A stretch of DNA of 64,000 nucleotides. It comes from Polytrichum commune (Eukaryota > Streptophyta > Polytrichopsida > Polytrichales > Polytrichaceae). The notes beneath the pieces were generated by a model. The model did not search any database. It was not told where the DNA came from and worked only from the letters and a program-made list of their open reading frames with translations. Position numbers and translations under genes: made by a program. The stretch is taken from contig OX485806.1 in assembly GCA_950295325.1 (NCBI GenBank), positions 49,905,169-49,969,168 of the forward strand. Direction: 5' to 3'. Of this stretch, positions 21,693 through 32,134 are shown piece by piece; position 1 is the first letter of the stretch, and each line of letters starts with the position of its first letter.

Positions 21693-23131
21693 TGTATGAG
21701 CCCAAATTGTGGGCCCATATGTGCTCTTAGGCTTAGGATTGATCACAACTTAGGATTGGATGTTCTTGTTAATTAAACAAAATATAAAAAGAGTGAGTAT
21801 TGTGGTTTTAAGCAGGCTAAACGTTAACGGTGAGCTAGGGTGTTTCGTGTGGAAAAGACAGGGAAGGCTTGATTAACTTAGATTAGTGTGGAAGGTGTGA
21901 GCTAGTCTTCAGTTAAATTATGATCTTAAGGACCTTAGGTCTTTGAGGCTGGGATTTTTATGGCCTTTGTAGGGGAGGGGGTGTTCATTTTAAGCATAGG
22001 ATCAAGATTCAAAAAGGAATCAGGTGCTGATCCAACCAGGGAGAGGGGGTTCCCGGAGGCACTGGATGGACCTAAGACAGTCGGGGTTTAGGGGTTAGCA
22101 AGCAAGGGGACGGCGGCAGTAAGGAGGCGGAAGAGGACGAGCAACAAGGGATGGGAAATCCTCCTGTTAGGGGGCAGAAAATCGAGGGAGACTGCAAAAA
22201 GTGAGTACCTGCAAGGGCGATTGCTGGCGTGTGAGGTGAGATTCAGACTGCCGAGGTAGGTGAGCATTCATACTAGAAGGCGGAAACATGAGGTGAATGG
22301 CTGGAGTATAAGGAGGCTGGGTAGCGAAGGGAGCGATGTGCGACAACAATGCGGGCGCCCAAGGTGCGAGGATCACCTGGGAGCATCCAGGTATGCATTC
22401 AGCATGCGATGGCGACCAGCGAGAAGAATGGAAGCTAGGAATTTAACAGGCTCGGCCACTGGATTTCGGCCACAATGTGTAAGGCAAGGGGAGGTCGAAT
22501 TGGTTTCAATAATTCCGAAGTGAGGAGGTCGGGGAAGTGATCAGGAGGAGGTGCAGCTGGGAAGGGGAGGCCAGCAACCTCGGATTCGGACGATGAAGAT
22601 GGAAGGGTGTAGTGTGCGGTTGTAGAGTGGAGTTGCGGGATGGGAAGTCACTGTGGGCTAAGGCTGCCGCGGGTCAGAGAACCAAAGCCAGGCTAGGATG
22701 GTCCTTAAGCAGTTGGGCCGAGACTGGGGGCCCAGAGTGACCTGGGACGGCCTAGAAGGAACTCTGGTCACCAAACTGGGCTCGGGATGGGCAGCTAAGG
22801 GCCTAACTGGTAAACCAACCAGGAGATGATGAAGGGACAACAAAGGATGCCGCTGCAGAGTCAACCAGCAATGAATTAAAGGACCGAGGCTTTAAGCTGG
22901 GCAAGGTTAATACTGGAGATTAGGGGTGTTAAGGGGAGGGACTAAATTGTACGGATTATTCGAGCATTCTTCAATGCTTGAGGATTTAATAAAAAATGTG
23001 TCAACAAGGGACACTATTTCTTATGTAAGTGGTAGAATTGTCTTCATTGTATTACACGGAGTCAAATATGTGTGAAGTGCTAGGCCTCCACCTGGATACT
23101 GACGCTTAAGGATGGAGGTTTAGGCCTTACA
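21693..23131 (+). repeat. LTR-B, 5' LTR of plus-strand gypsy-1
   Basis: It starts TGTATGAGCCCAAATT and ends GGCCTTACA at 23131, giving TG...CA ends over 1,439 bp. A likely core promoter, AATATAAAAAGAGTG, lies near 21781. Unlike the solo copy it is followed by a primer-binding-site-like sequence. Downstream parts of the same element (leader, gag start) occur beyond an insertion at 29.4-30.4 kb. The body is GC-rich and purine-biased, with several stop-free but unsupported frames. Confidence 0.8.
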
Positions 23132-23135
23132 TAAA

Positions 23136-23152
23136 TGGTGCGTCCGCCGGGA
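23136..23152 (+). other. Primer-binding site candidate
   Basis: TGGTGCGTCCGCCGGGA lies 4 bp after the LTR-B end. It resembles the tRNA-derived TGGCGCC...GCCGGG-type primer sites of plant gypsy elements. Its position is what identifies the preceding repeat as a 5' LTR. The tRNA species was not verified. Confidence 0.6.
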
Positions 23153-23393
23153 GTGAAGCGGGATTAGGGAAGTCAAGACTTGGAAGCAATAATTTGAAGA
23201 AAGGGAGGAGTATCTCACTTAGAGTTTTTGATTTTTGGCATTGATTAGTTTAGTTTATTTTTCTTTATTTCCTTGGAATTAATTGCATTGTGATTTATGC
23301 AATTTTATTTTGAGGAAAAAGAGCGTAGCCAAGGTATGTACGAAACTCTATTGGGAATGGCATAAGAATCTCACATTAATAGGTGTTGAAGTC
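23153..23393 (+). other. Gypsy-1 leader start, up to the LTR-C junction
   Basis: This 241-bp non-coding stretch follows the primer site. It ends at the LTR-C copy, whose preceding five bases are ATAGG. Leader homology resumes near 29390, so the LTR-C block appears to sit inside this leader. Confidence 0.5.
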
Positions 23394-23748
23394 ACAACAC
23401 TACCAAGAGAAGAGGACAACAATTTCAAAGAGAAGGAAGTACCCAACGGCACTTAATCACCAAGCATGCAAAAGCAAGGAAGGATTCACGGAGAAGAAGA
23501 AGAAGAACGCCGAAGAGGAGTTCGGAGCTCAACCACGGTACTAGACTCTACTTCCACGGAGATACAAGGAAGTCGCGCGGTTATAGGGTCCCTTACCCAC
23601 GACAATGGGTCCAAAGCGGCTTAGTGTAGGAAAACTTAGAATTTAGATATAGGAACTATTATATAAGTATGAAAGGGCTTATATGAGGAGTATATAGGGG
23701 TATATAGGGATATTATGAAGTATGTAGGACTTGAATTACATTCCATTA
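23394..23748 (+). repeat. LTR-C, 5' copy, truncated
   Basis: It starts TGTTGAAGTCACAACACTAC and is about 94% identical by eye to 27097-27451. Differences include a few small indels in the GAAGAAGAAGAA region. At CATTA (23748) it stops matching and a PIF/Harbinger-like end begins, whereas the 3' copy continues for about 2 kb more. Confidence 0.88.
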
Positions 23749-23870
23749 GGGGCGGTTTACACTATGGACCATGAAGTCGTCCCACGGCTATCTAAGCGAT
23801 GTGATTGGACGTTGAAGTCGTCCCGGGACGACTTGGGTTTACACCAAGGAAAAAATGGCAGAGTAACCAC
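23749..23870 (+). mobile_element. PIF/Harbinger-like terminal region (left end only)
   Basis: It begins GGGGCGGTTTACAC directly after a TTA (23746-23748) in the LTR-C copy. TTA target sites and GG-rich termini are typical of PIF/Harbinger DNA transposons. Inside, the 20-bp perfect palindrome AAGTCGTCCCGGGACGACTT (centre near 23823) and an inverted GGTTTACAC element form subterminal inverted repeats. The right terminus was not found, so the element is broken. The trihelix gene 500 bp inside would fit the Myb/trihelix ORF1 of this superfamily. Confidence 0.55.
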
Positions 23871-24004
23871 GGAGGTTGAGGTCCACAAAATATATTTTTT
23901 TAAGCCTACTCTATCCACTGCCATGGTCCAACGGATTTTCCGTTGGGACAAGCAAAAGAGGTGGTCCGGGAAAAACAGCAAGGGCCCATGTCCGAAAAAT
24001 GCCG

Positions 24005-24062
24005 TTTTAATGATTTTTAATGATTTTTTAATGATTTTTTAATGATTTTTTAATGATTTTTT
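24005..24062. repeat. 11-bp tandem repeat AATGATTTTTT
   Basis: About five tandem copies of AATGATTTTTT, with one shorter first unit, lie between the Harbinger-like end and the trihelix ORF. Confidence 0.9.
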
Positions 24063-24257
24063 ATCCGAATTAATTAACGATTTTCTTCGGCTACAGTTAG
24101 AAGGCTGGATTACTGTAAATACATATTTCCGTTATGGTTGAAAGCATAGTAGAAAAGACCCATTTTTTTTGCAAGAAATGGATTGTTTGTATTTGTTCGT
24201 TTCATCATTGTTTTGGTATACTTCAACTAGTAGTGTGTGATATTTTTGAGGTAGAAA

Positions 24258-25390
24258 ATGGAGGGTTATGGCGGTGATGGGGGATCACAAAGAAAGTCAC
24301 AAGGAGAGTGGTCACAAAATTCCGAGTGGATGCAAGAAATGGCAGCTCCAATTTTCAGACCTCATTATTCAATTTCAGAAATGCTACAGAGACCTAGTTT
24401 GCTTCCATCCTCTTTGAGTACATTTCCTCCTCCTCCTCCTCCGCCTCCTCTTCTCTCCACTATTGAAGTTGGAATTTTTGAAGGCAAGGAAGAAGTAGGA
24501 AAAAAAGAAATGGTTGGAAAGAAGAGGGGGCACATAACAAAAGAAGGATCAAAGAAGGTGAGGAAAACGGATGTTATAGAAGTTGGAGAATCAGATAAAG
24601 AGGAAACGGGAAGAGTGAAATGGAAGGACTTTGAGGTTCATCAGCTCATTGCTATTCGAGGAGAAATGGAAGAAGAGTTTGCAAAATCGGCAAACAAACA
24701 AGGTAAATTTTCAGAGCATGTACAATTTGTTTGAGCAAACACGAAAGCCTTGAAAACCTTGAATGTCTTGAATGTCTTGAATATCTTGAATGTTTTGTAT
24801 GATGCCATATGATGGGCCGTAGAAGGCCTTGGCCTTAGCCGTAAGCCCCTATGCCCCCTCCCCCAAAACAGGGTCGGCTGCTGCCGCAGAGGCATTCGGG
24901 GCTCCGCGATTTCCGGATTCTTCGCGCGCGAGGGGAATCGAACCCGGCTCACTTTTGAGCAAAGCAATCCGTCCCTCACTCACCTACCACTACTCCAATC
25001 CAATTTATTCGACATTTCTTTCAATTACTTCGTTCATATACATCACTTACATACCTAGTTTATGCTGTTTTGACATTTCTGATTGGATTTTTACAGGTGT
25101 TAACGCATGGCTCAAACTTCAAATTCGGCAGGTAGCTGCAATCAAAGGGTTCAACAGGTCTTGACCGTCCTGTAAGAAAAAATACAAATCCATTCTAACT
25201 GATTACAAAAATAATAAAAGGGCTAATGATATTTCAGGTGCAGACAGACATCAAGAATGCAGGTGGTTCACTGAAATGGATGAGTGGCATGGCAACACAG
25301 CAAGTGTACGCAACCAAATTCCAGCAAGTGCTACAGAGACAATTCTTGAAGATGTCATTCCATCTACTCCTCCATCTCAGACAACAACTG
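24258..25390 (+). pseudogene. Trihelix/Myb-like DNA-binding protein, two exons, one stop
   Basis: Exon 1 (24258-24702) encodes a serine- and proline-rich start with a run of eight prolines, a lysine-rich segment and then the first trihelix helix (VKWKDFEVHQLIAIRGEM). It ends at an AG|GTAAAT donor in phase 1. The intron is 24703-25096 (acceptor TTTTTACAG). Exon 2 continues in frame with helices two and three (NAWLKLQ, IKGFNRS, then CKKKYKSILTDY), followed by DRHQECRWFTEMDEWHG. An in-frame TGA (25150-25152) sits where the family has a residue between NRS and the conserved C. Trihelix proteins bind GT-rich DNA, and PIF/Harbinger ORF1 proteins use the same fold. The frame runs on into the coiled-coil region. 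I cannot tell whether this is a captured host gene or a transposon ORF1. Confidence 0.7.
24745..25005 (-). mobile_element. SINE-like insert in the trihelix intron
   Basis: On the minus strand GGGTTCGATTCCCC (about 24944-24931) is a perfect RNA polymerase III B box. It is preceded by a weak A-box-like GTGGTAGGTGAGTGAGGG about 45 bp upstream. A GC-rich body of about 100 bp follows, and then short tandem repeats (four copies of the 9-mer ACATTCAAG or a close variant) near 24790-24755, as in SINE tails. The A box is poor and the target duplication was not found. A decayed tRNA gene is the alternative, but the downstream body and tail favour a SINE. Confidence 0.5.
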
Positions 25391-26983
25391 CTACAACACC
25401 AAACTCAACAACAACTTCCATACAAGACAAGAAGAAGAAAACTCAAGAGAAGATAGAGCTTTTGCTAGAGCAGGTTGTTGGTAATCCACCAACTTACCGA
25501 GGAGAACCAGCGACTCCATCAACAAATTGCAGCAAACAAACACAACCTCCAGGAAGAGAACTCACTGCTCCGCAGCCAGCATCTCGCCGAACTCAGCAAA
25601 CTACATGGCCATCAGATCGCGGAGGAAACCAAAAGAGTCGCTGAAATTGAAGATACTCATCGACTTCAAAACAGAATCGACCTCTTACAGACACAATACC
25701 CAGCCGAGGTGGAGCGCAATCACCACATCACTTCGGCACTGCATAACAGCCAGAAGCTCACAAAATAATATAAGGGAGTTGCCGAACAAATGAAGGAGGT
25801 CCAGCGGGAGAAAAATTTCACACAAACCCAGTATAAAGCAGCTCTACAAAAGGGCCATCAACTCACGGCAACCCTCCAGCAAAAAGAGCAGGAGCACCTG
25901 GACCGCATACAACAGGATCGTCGACGCCAAGCACAGGTCACAGTCATCGCCGAACACCGACCTCGGCAATCTTCAACCCAAATTCGAAGAACAATTTCCG
26001 AGCTTCAAAACCAAACAACGGAACAGTTACGAGCACTTCAGGGGGAGATCACAGATTACAACACACAACTCAACAACCTAGTCACACAGGTACATCCAAA
26101 TCCTGAAAGGATAATGGAACTTGCTAAGATTGAAGCTTTTGAATTATGGCTTCAAAAACAACCAGCGACAGAGGAACAGATCTCTGCACAAACACTGCTA
26201 CACAGAGTCACAACCAAAATCCATCACACACTTAGAACCCTCAGAACGGAACTATACCAGGTGACAGCGGAAAGAGATGAACTTCAAGCCAAGATTGAAC
26301 AACAAGAGGAAGAAATAGCAGATCCTTACGCATTAGAGCGTCTCTTAGGGTTTGATAAGGTTGAAGATCTAGGAAATGCTATTACAGTAACAATGCAAAA
26401 TCTGCCACCCCCAGTTAGTATTTTTCAGTACTACAGAGCATTCAAACCTATGGTCTTGAGATGGAGCAGCCTTCCCGACATTTGCAACAAGACACACTTA
26501 TCACAGGAACAGTTTCAAGCATTATGGCATAAAGCCAACTCCGAGGCCAGAGATCTGCTCGTATTCATGTGGATTTTGAAAGATTTAAATATTCCAAAGG
26601 GCGTGGTCGAGGTGACCACAACAAACCCACCATTTTACCTTACCAGATTCTGCGTAGCGGCACTTACACATATGAGCAAGCACCATGAAGAGTTCTACAC
26701 AAACATTGACAATAGAAACTCTCTACCACACTTAGATCCATATGAACCAGAAGTGATAAGGGAGATACAAGAGATGGCGAATTCGCAATTCCCAGAATTT
26801 CTATCGGCACTTGATGTCCTAGCAGAAGAGGACACAACATTGTTACACGAAGCAAGCCAACACCACCAAAATTTGAGTAGAAAATTTTCAGATTTTTTTC
26901 CATTGACCTTCCACCGGATCCAACTACATGGATACATCACAAGGGCATTAGAGGATAGAAAGAACACATTAGAGCAGAGATAG
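25391..26983 (+). pseudogene. Long coiled-coil ORF of the LTR-C element, family unrecognised
   Basis: After a +1 frame change near 25470, one frame is open from about 25475 to 25767, has a single TAA (25766-25768), and continues open from 25769 through ATG 25790 to the stop at 26983. The first roughly 250 residues are glutamine/glutamate-rich heptad-like sequence (LTEENQRLHQQIAANK, ELQNQTTEQLRALQGE, TAERDELQAKIEQQEEEI), a predicted coiled coil. The last roughly 215 residues are globular, with aromatic motifs (FQYYRAFKPMVLRW, FPEFLSALDVL, FFPLTFHRIQLHGY) and few cysteines. I see no RT, protease, integrase or zinc-knuckle motif. It ends about 100 bp before a polypurine tract and LTR, so it is the last ORF of an LTR element, perhaps a gag-like or accessory protein. 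Confidence 0.6.
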
Positions 26984-27081
26984 ATTTCGACACCACATTC
27001 TAGAACCTTGCTCTATCTTCCCTAATACGATCTAGAGAGTATGAGAATTCCTAAAAGATCCTGAGGGCAGGATCTCAACCT

Positions 27082-27091
27082 GGGGAGGGGG
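27082..27091 (+). promoter_or_regulatory. Polypurine tract of the LTR-C element
   Basis: GGGGAGGGGG ends five bases (TAAAA) before the LTR start TGTTGAAG at 27097. This is the expected plus-strand priming site for reverse transcription and it marks the following repeat as a 3' LTR. Confidence 0.8.
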
Positions 27092-27800
27092 TAAAATGTT
27101 GAAGTCACAACACTACCAAGAGAAGAGGACAACAATTTCAAAGAGAAGGAAGTGCCCAACGGCACTTAATCACCAAGCATGCAAGAGCAAGGAAGGATTC
27201 ACGAAGAAGAACACCGAAGAAGAATTCGGAGCTCAACCACGGTATTGGGCTCCCCTTCCACGGAGATACAAGGAAGTCACGCGGTTATAGGGTCCCTTAC
27301 CCACGGCAATGGGTTCCCAACGGTTTAGTGTAGGAAAACTTAGAAATTAGAGATAGGAACTATTATATAAGTATGAAAGGGCTTATATGAGGAGTATATA
27401 GGGGTATATAGGGATATTATGAAGTATGTAGGACTTGAATTACATTCCATTAGTATAAGTATATGGGATTTTGTCAAAGACAATTATGAAGGAAGAATAT
27501 TAAGCAATTACGAGAAATATAAGGACATTAAGGAATATATAGGAATATGGTACATTCTACTAGTATGATCATTGAAATCTAAATCAATCAATATGAAGAT
27601 TTGATGGATTCTCAAAAAGGATTTGAAATGTAGCCACGATAAAGATATAGTGGAATCTTAGAAGGACGAACATTAGAGTGGTAAAACGGTTATAACCGTT
27701 ATGTTAGATATCATTTACCTATGTTGGAGATAGGTAGTTATCTAGGGAAGTGGAGTTAACAACCACTTTAAATATAGATTTTGGGTTAGGAAGAAAAGAC

Positions 27801-27808
27801 TATATAAA
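27801..27808 (+). promoter_or_regulatory. TATA box of LTR-C
   Basis: GACTATATAAAGGG lies about 705 bp into the LTR and is the best core-promoter match in the repeat. Transcription would be expected to start about 30 bp downstream, near CAATTTAGAGAAC. Confidence 0.55.
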
Positions 27809-28530
27809 GGGAACAATTTAGAGAACTAACACCTCATTTTCAATACGACGAAGTTATCTTAAATTTGAGTGTCAATAATCACTTGAAGCTTTTGTAACTC
27901 TCCTCTCGAGGAATTTTTTGCAATATACTTATATTTTCTACATTATGAGTGATCTTTCTTACCTCTCTCTCTCAAATTGAACTACGAGTCGTCAATGGTA
28001 CTTTGTAGCTTAAGAGATTGACAAGTGAGAGAAGAGTAGATACTTTTGAGAAAGAACTCAAAAGATTAGTGTGAGGGTGAGAACAAAGCGCTCAAGATAT
28101 TTTGGAGAATCAATGGAACTTTGAGAGAAATTGATATGAGAAAGCAAATGTCAACTTATACAACTTGAGTGAAGGAAATAAAATTATCTCTTTCAAGCGG
28201 AACTTATCATTGATCTCCTCAAAAGGAAATTATATAATTATAAAGAGTTAAATATTAAGATTGTATTGACAAGTATTGCATGCATAATTCAATTATTTGT
28301 GAGTAAGACTTTGTGATGAATACTAAACTCTTGAGAAAAGGATAATTGAAAAAAACTCATTAACATAAACTATATGTGTAACTCGCATATGTGGTAACAA
28401 TTAGGTGACTTATGCATATTGAACTTGCTCTATAATTTATACTTACATTGATTGACGAAATATTATTTAACAAAGATTGTTGGAGTGAATACTTGCAAAG
28501 ATTATTATTGAAGCTTCTTTCTTTAAGTTT

Positions 28531-28820
28531 CTTTGTGAGTTGTTGGATGTCATTACAATTTGAAGGATTATCTATTCAAGAGAAGATCTCTCTCTCTCTT
28601 AAACAAAACTCAAGAGAGATAGGTTTACTTTTCGTCATCAAGAAACACTTTATAGTAAAAATGCTTTTAAGATACTTTGTGAGTTGTTGGATGTCATTAC
28701 AAGTGAAGGATCAACTATCAAAGAGAAGAGTTCTCTCTCTTGAATAAAATTCAAGAGAGTTATAATTACTATCGTCATCAAGAAACATTTTTAAGTTAAA
28801 CGTGACATTGCAAAACAATC
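28531..28820. repeat. 145-bp tandem duplication inside LTR-C
   Basis: CTTTGTGAGTTGTTGGATGT starts at 28531 and again at 28676. The following AGAGAAGA..TCTCTCTCT and CGTCATCAAGAAACA blocks recur at 28633 and 28773. The two units differ by small indels. Confidence 0.85.
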
Positions 28821-29389
28821 AATGCTGTGTTCATGAAATTATAACTACTATATGCATACATGTCAAGTTATAATATTATAAGTAGTAACACTTGAGCTTA
28901 AATAAGAAGACTCAAGAATATTAGATCTTCTTCATTATTATAAGATTAATATCATTTGTGTGATTGATGTTTATGAACTACGAACCTTAAGGATTCATAT
29001 AACTTATTGAAAACTATATTATTATCGAGGATATTGTTACACCTTTTGAAGCTTTCTTTAAATCTAATGGTTTTTATTATCAATGATGCCTTACATTGAG
29101 AGTACGAATTAAGATTATGAGATTGTGTTCACTCCAATAAGTATATTCATATCATAAGGAGAAGAGAGGGATTATTAATTCAAGACCGAACATATTAATG
29201 AGGCACGGTAGTTCTCAAGCGAATATAAATTTACGTGATGTCTCACCGTGAGTCTTCTTGAGCTAAATTGCAAGGGAACGACCCACGGGATGCATCAATA
29301 GCATGCGCACTTAGCTCACTAAAAATTAAGAGGAATAATTAACTTTAGGACGAGTCAACTTTGACACTCACCTCGGGGTGAATCTCCAA

Positions 29390-30378
29390 GTTGTGGAATT
29401 TGAAATTTGATATTCTAGATTAGAATTGTTTGTTTAGAGTTATGCTGGTTGATGTCACAATGAGTTACGGTCGAGGGTGAGTGCAAACGTGCAGGGAAGG
29501 ACGAATTGCTTAAGGTATGGCATTCTTCCAACTAAATTCATTAAATTAATTAAAGAATGATTTTTGTAACTGTTTTTGTCGTTATCCATTGGAGAGGGTA
29601 ATTCCCTAGTTGTGTTATTATGGAAGGACAAGAGGGTGAAGCCTCTGTCCTCCGCATAGTGCACGGCGAAGGTCTGTCCATCACAATTGGTATTGTCGTA
29701 AGTGTCAGTTGGAGGAAAGGTTTTAGAGGTAATGCTCTAGCCCAATCCAAAGATTGACATGAACATGCCTATCCCCTGTTTGGGATTTTTCATTTAAGTG
29801 GGCTTGCAGGTTCTCTTTCTCACCTCCTAAATTTTTAAACCACATCAAGAAAAGTGAAAACATTAATGAATGAAGGTAGTGAGGGGTATGTGTGGTCAAG
29901 TGATGGTTGATCGATTCCTTGGGGAATGCAAGGTAAATTCAATCCTAAAAACCAAAGTTGGAAGTAGGAATAGATAGACTTATTCGTAAGAAGAGATCAT
30001 CTAGGACTACTAGGGTGGTGGAAAAAGTTGAAGTTAGATTAGAGAGTTGCTTGAATGTGGAACCTAGTGTTAGTCCATTGTTAGGAATATTAGAGGAAGA
30101 GGCTCAGTTGGAGGACGACGATGTTTTCTCTATGTGGGACGTCGAGACACCATTAGGAACTGATCCACCTAGGGAAGACAATTCAATAGGAATTGATAAG
30201 GATATAGGAGGAGATCCACCAATCAATATGGCACGACAAACAGATGACGATGGGCCCAATCCGGATGTGGATCCCAATGATCCATTGGTTAGACCGAGAG
30301 GTTTACCAATTGTGGTTCCACAAACTTAGCGGCGGTGGACATGCCATCCCACCTCCCTAAGTTTTATGGAACTAAGGA
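29390..30378 (+). pseudogene. Gypsy-1 leader and gag N-terminus, plus-strand copy
   Basis: 29390-29950 aligns with the reverse complement of 10.37-9.86 kb (leader). The ORF 29958-30329 is gag: VRLESCLNVEPS, an acidic stretch, DPLVRPRGLPIVVPQ, then a TAG, then VDMPSHLPKFYGTKDE. At about 30378 it breaks abruptly into minus-strand gypsy-2 RT sequence. Together with the LTR-B and primer site at 21.7-23.15 kb it reconstructs a 5' half of gypsy-1 split by the LTR-C block. Confidence 0.8.
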
Positions 30379-30379
30379 T

Positions 30380-32134
30380 GAGGTATGGTGATCAATCTAA
30401 AATTCTCGACAAATTGGTGATAATAATTTGCCAAGCCTAAGTAAGTACGAAGTCTTGACACATCGACCGGTGCCGGAATTTTCTGCAATGCATCTGTCTT
30501 AGTTTGTTGCACCCCAAGACCTCTTGGAATAATCATATGACCTAGATATGTTAGTTGGTCATGGAAAAACTTGCACTTACCATGATGCAAGCGCAATCCC
30601 CGCCGTCGCAACTGTTCAAAAACGGCTTGCAGGTGCCTCATATGCTCTTATGGTGTCTTGCAAAAAATGATCACGTCATCAATGTAACACCGAGTAAAGG
30701 GCAAACTAGAGTGGACTTGGTTCATCATTATGTAAATTCAACAGGTGCATTCTTCAGGCCAAATGGAAGTAATTTCCAATGATACAGTTAATCATTCCCA
30801 TCTTGGTCAACTCCCCAGAATACGGTTTTCAGTCAATCTCCCGCAAGTAATAGGAGTTAGTGATAGCCGGATCTCAAGTCTAGGGTGCTAAAAACTCAAG
30901 AAGATCCAATGGCATCGAATAGGTCCTTCGGGATTGGCATGGGATATCGATCCGAATTGGTCTTCCAATTAACTGGATAGTATTCTTTGTCCAATTGCCA
31001 AATATATCTTCTGTGACGGTATATCCATAGCACAAATATACTCCTCGTTGGAATATTTTATAAGTCTTACTTCCAAGAACTCTTGGCAACAAGTCTGAAT
31101 GCCAACTCGCTTGGAAACACTGAGCCTATAAGGTCTCCAAAAAATGGGATGGTCGTCTTCCAACTGAATGTGGATGGGTTTTCCTTTATAACCTTAAAGA
31201 TCCTAAAGGCTAAAAGCAAAACACCTATGGTACGAGCAAATAAATACTCGTATTTTCTGTGTTTCTACACTAGTGAGATAAATGCCTAATTCCAATGGCC
31301 AATCATCAAACTCTATGGTATCCCTCTCCACCAAACGAGAGGGGGCACTAAACCATGCCACCAATCTCAATGCTAGCATTAGAGTCCAGCCCTTCTTCAT
31401 CACCACCAATATGTGATGATGAAGCCACCACCAGAGGCATAAAAATTAAAGCAGTATAAACCCGTTTAGCTCGGAGCTCCTCCATCACCTACTGCTTGAC
31501 TTGAATGATTCATTCGGCTCTTCCAACCATGACCTCGATTCCCTCCTCCATAGATGCAAACAACAATTGGTCACATTGATGTAGTTGCAATGCAATGCAT
31601 AAACCAATAGTCTACACGATGGTCTAAAAATCCATGGCTTGGCCTAACACAAAGCGTCGTTGGCCTTCAAAAAGGCAAAGAGTTGCGGTGGTGCCAGTTC
31701 GGAATCCCATGGCACGCTCCCGTTCGTCAGCCAATGATTCGGTGTGGGTTTTGGTGTGAGCATCCCACACCGTACCCGACCCCTGATCGCGGAATGCGAA
31801 TGACAGTGGAAACATCATAAAGGTGGGAAAAGCCCTTCGTGGTGCCCCCACTTTGTTGACCAATGCCAGCGAAGGTAAATAATCTTGAACAACCGGCAAA
31901 GAGGTCCGGTATGGATCCAAGATGTCATTCACCTTCAGATAAAAAGGTGGAGGCATTACAAAAAATGTTGTAGCTAAAATAGATAACAGTGCGAGGTTGG
32001 TCCAAATCCACCGAGGCCCAGTGGGAATAAGAACCAAGGCTCGCGGCATCTAAAAATATGGGATCTCCAAGGTATTAATAACTATAATGTCGGCCTTCTA
32101 ACACCTTGTCCCGAGAGTCTCCCAACAAAGGTAC
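30380..32134 (-). pseudogene. Gypsy-2 reverse transcriptase region, minus strand
   Basis: Reading from 32049 down there is SILATTFFVMPP and the long pre-RT spacer, then RT pieces in shifting frames: RPYRLSVSKR and IFGNW (31.15-30.97 kb), the active site Y-I-D-D near 30696 with a stop soon after, and the thumb (QAVFEQLRRRGLRLH, KCKFFHDQLTYLGHMI, LRTYLGLANYYHQFV) at 30641-30372. RNase H and integrase are absent because the element is cut at the gypsy-1 gag junction. Several frameshifts make it inactive. Confidence 0.87.

Larger units (their letters stand above)
27097..29380 (+). repeat. LTR-C, 3' LTR (right edge uncertain)
   Basis: The first 355 bp match the truncated copy at 23394. It continues AT-rich, with a TATA box at 27801-27808, a tandem duplication at 28531-28820 and no ORF of note. 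It must end before about 29390, where homology to the gypsy-1 leader starts. No clean ...CA end with an ATAGG duplication was found, so the end may be truncated. Confidence 0.65.

Noticed and set aside
24925-24965. Functional tRNA gene on the minus strand
   Set aside because: Only the B box is good; no cloverleaf or acceptor-stem pairing could be formed and the A box is weak.
23394-29380. Complete LTR-C element with a confirmed 5-bp duplication
   Set aside because: The base pattern ATAGG before the left LTR has no partner after the right one, so the right end stays open.
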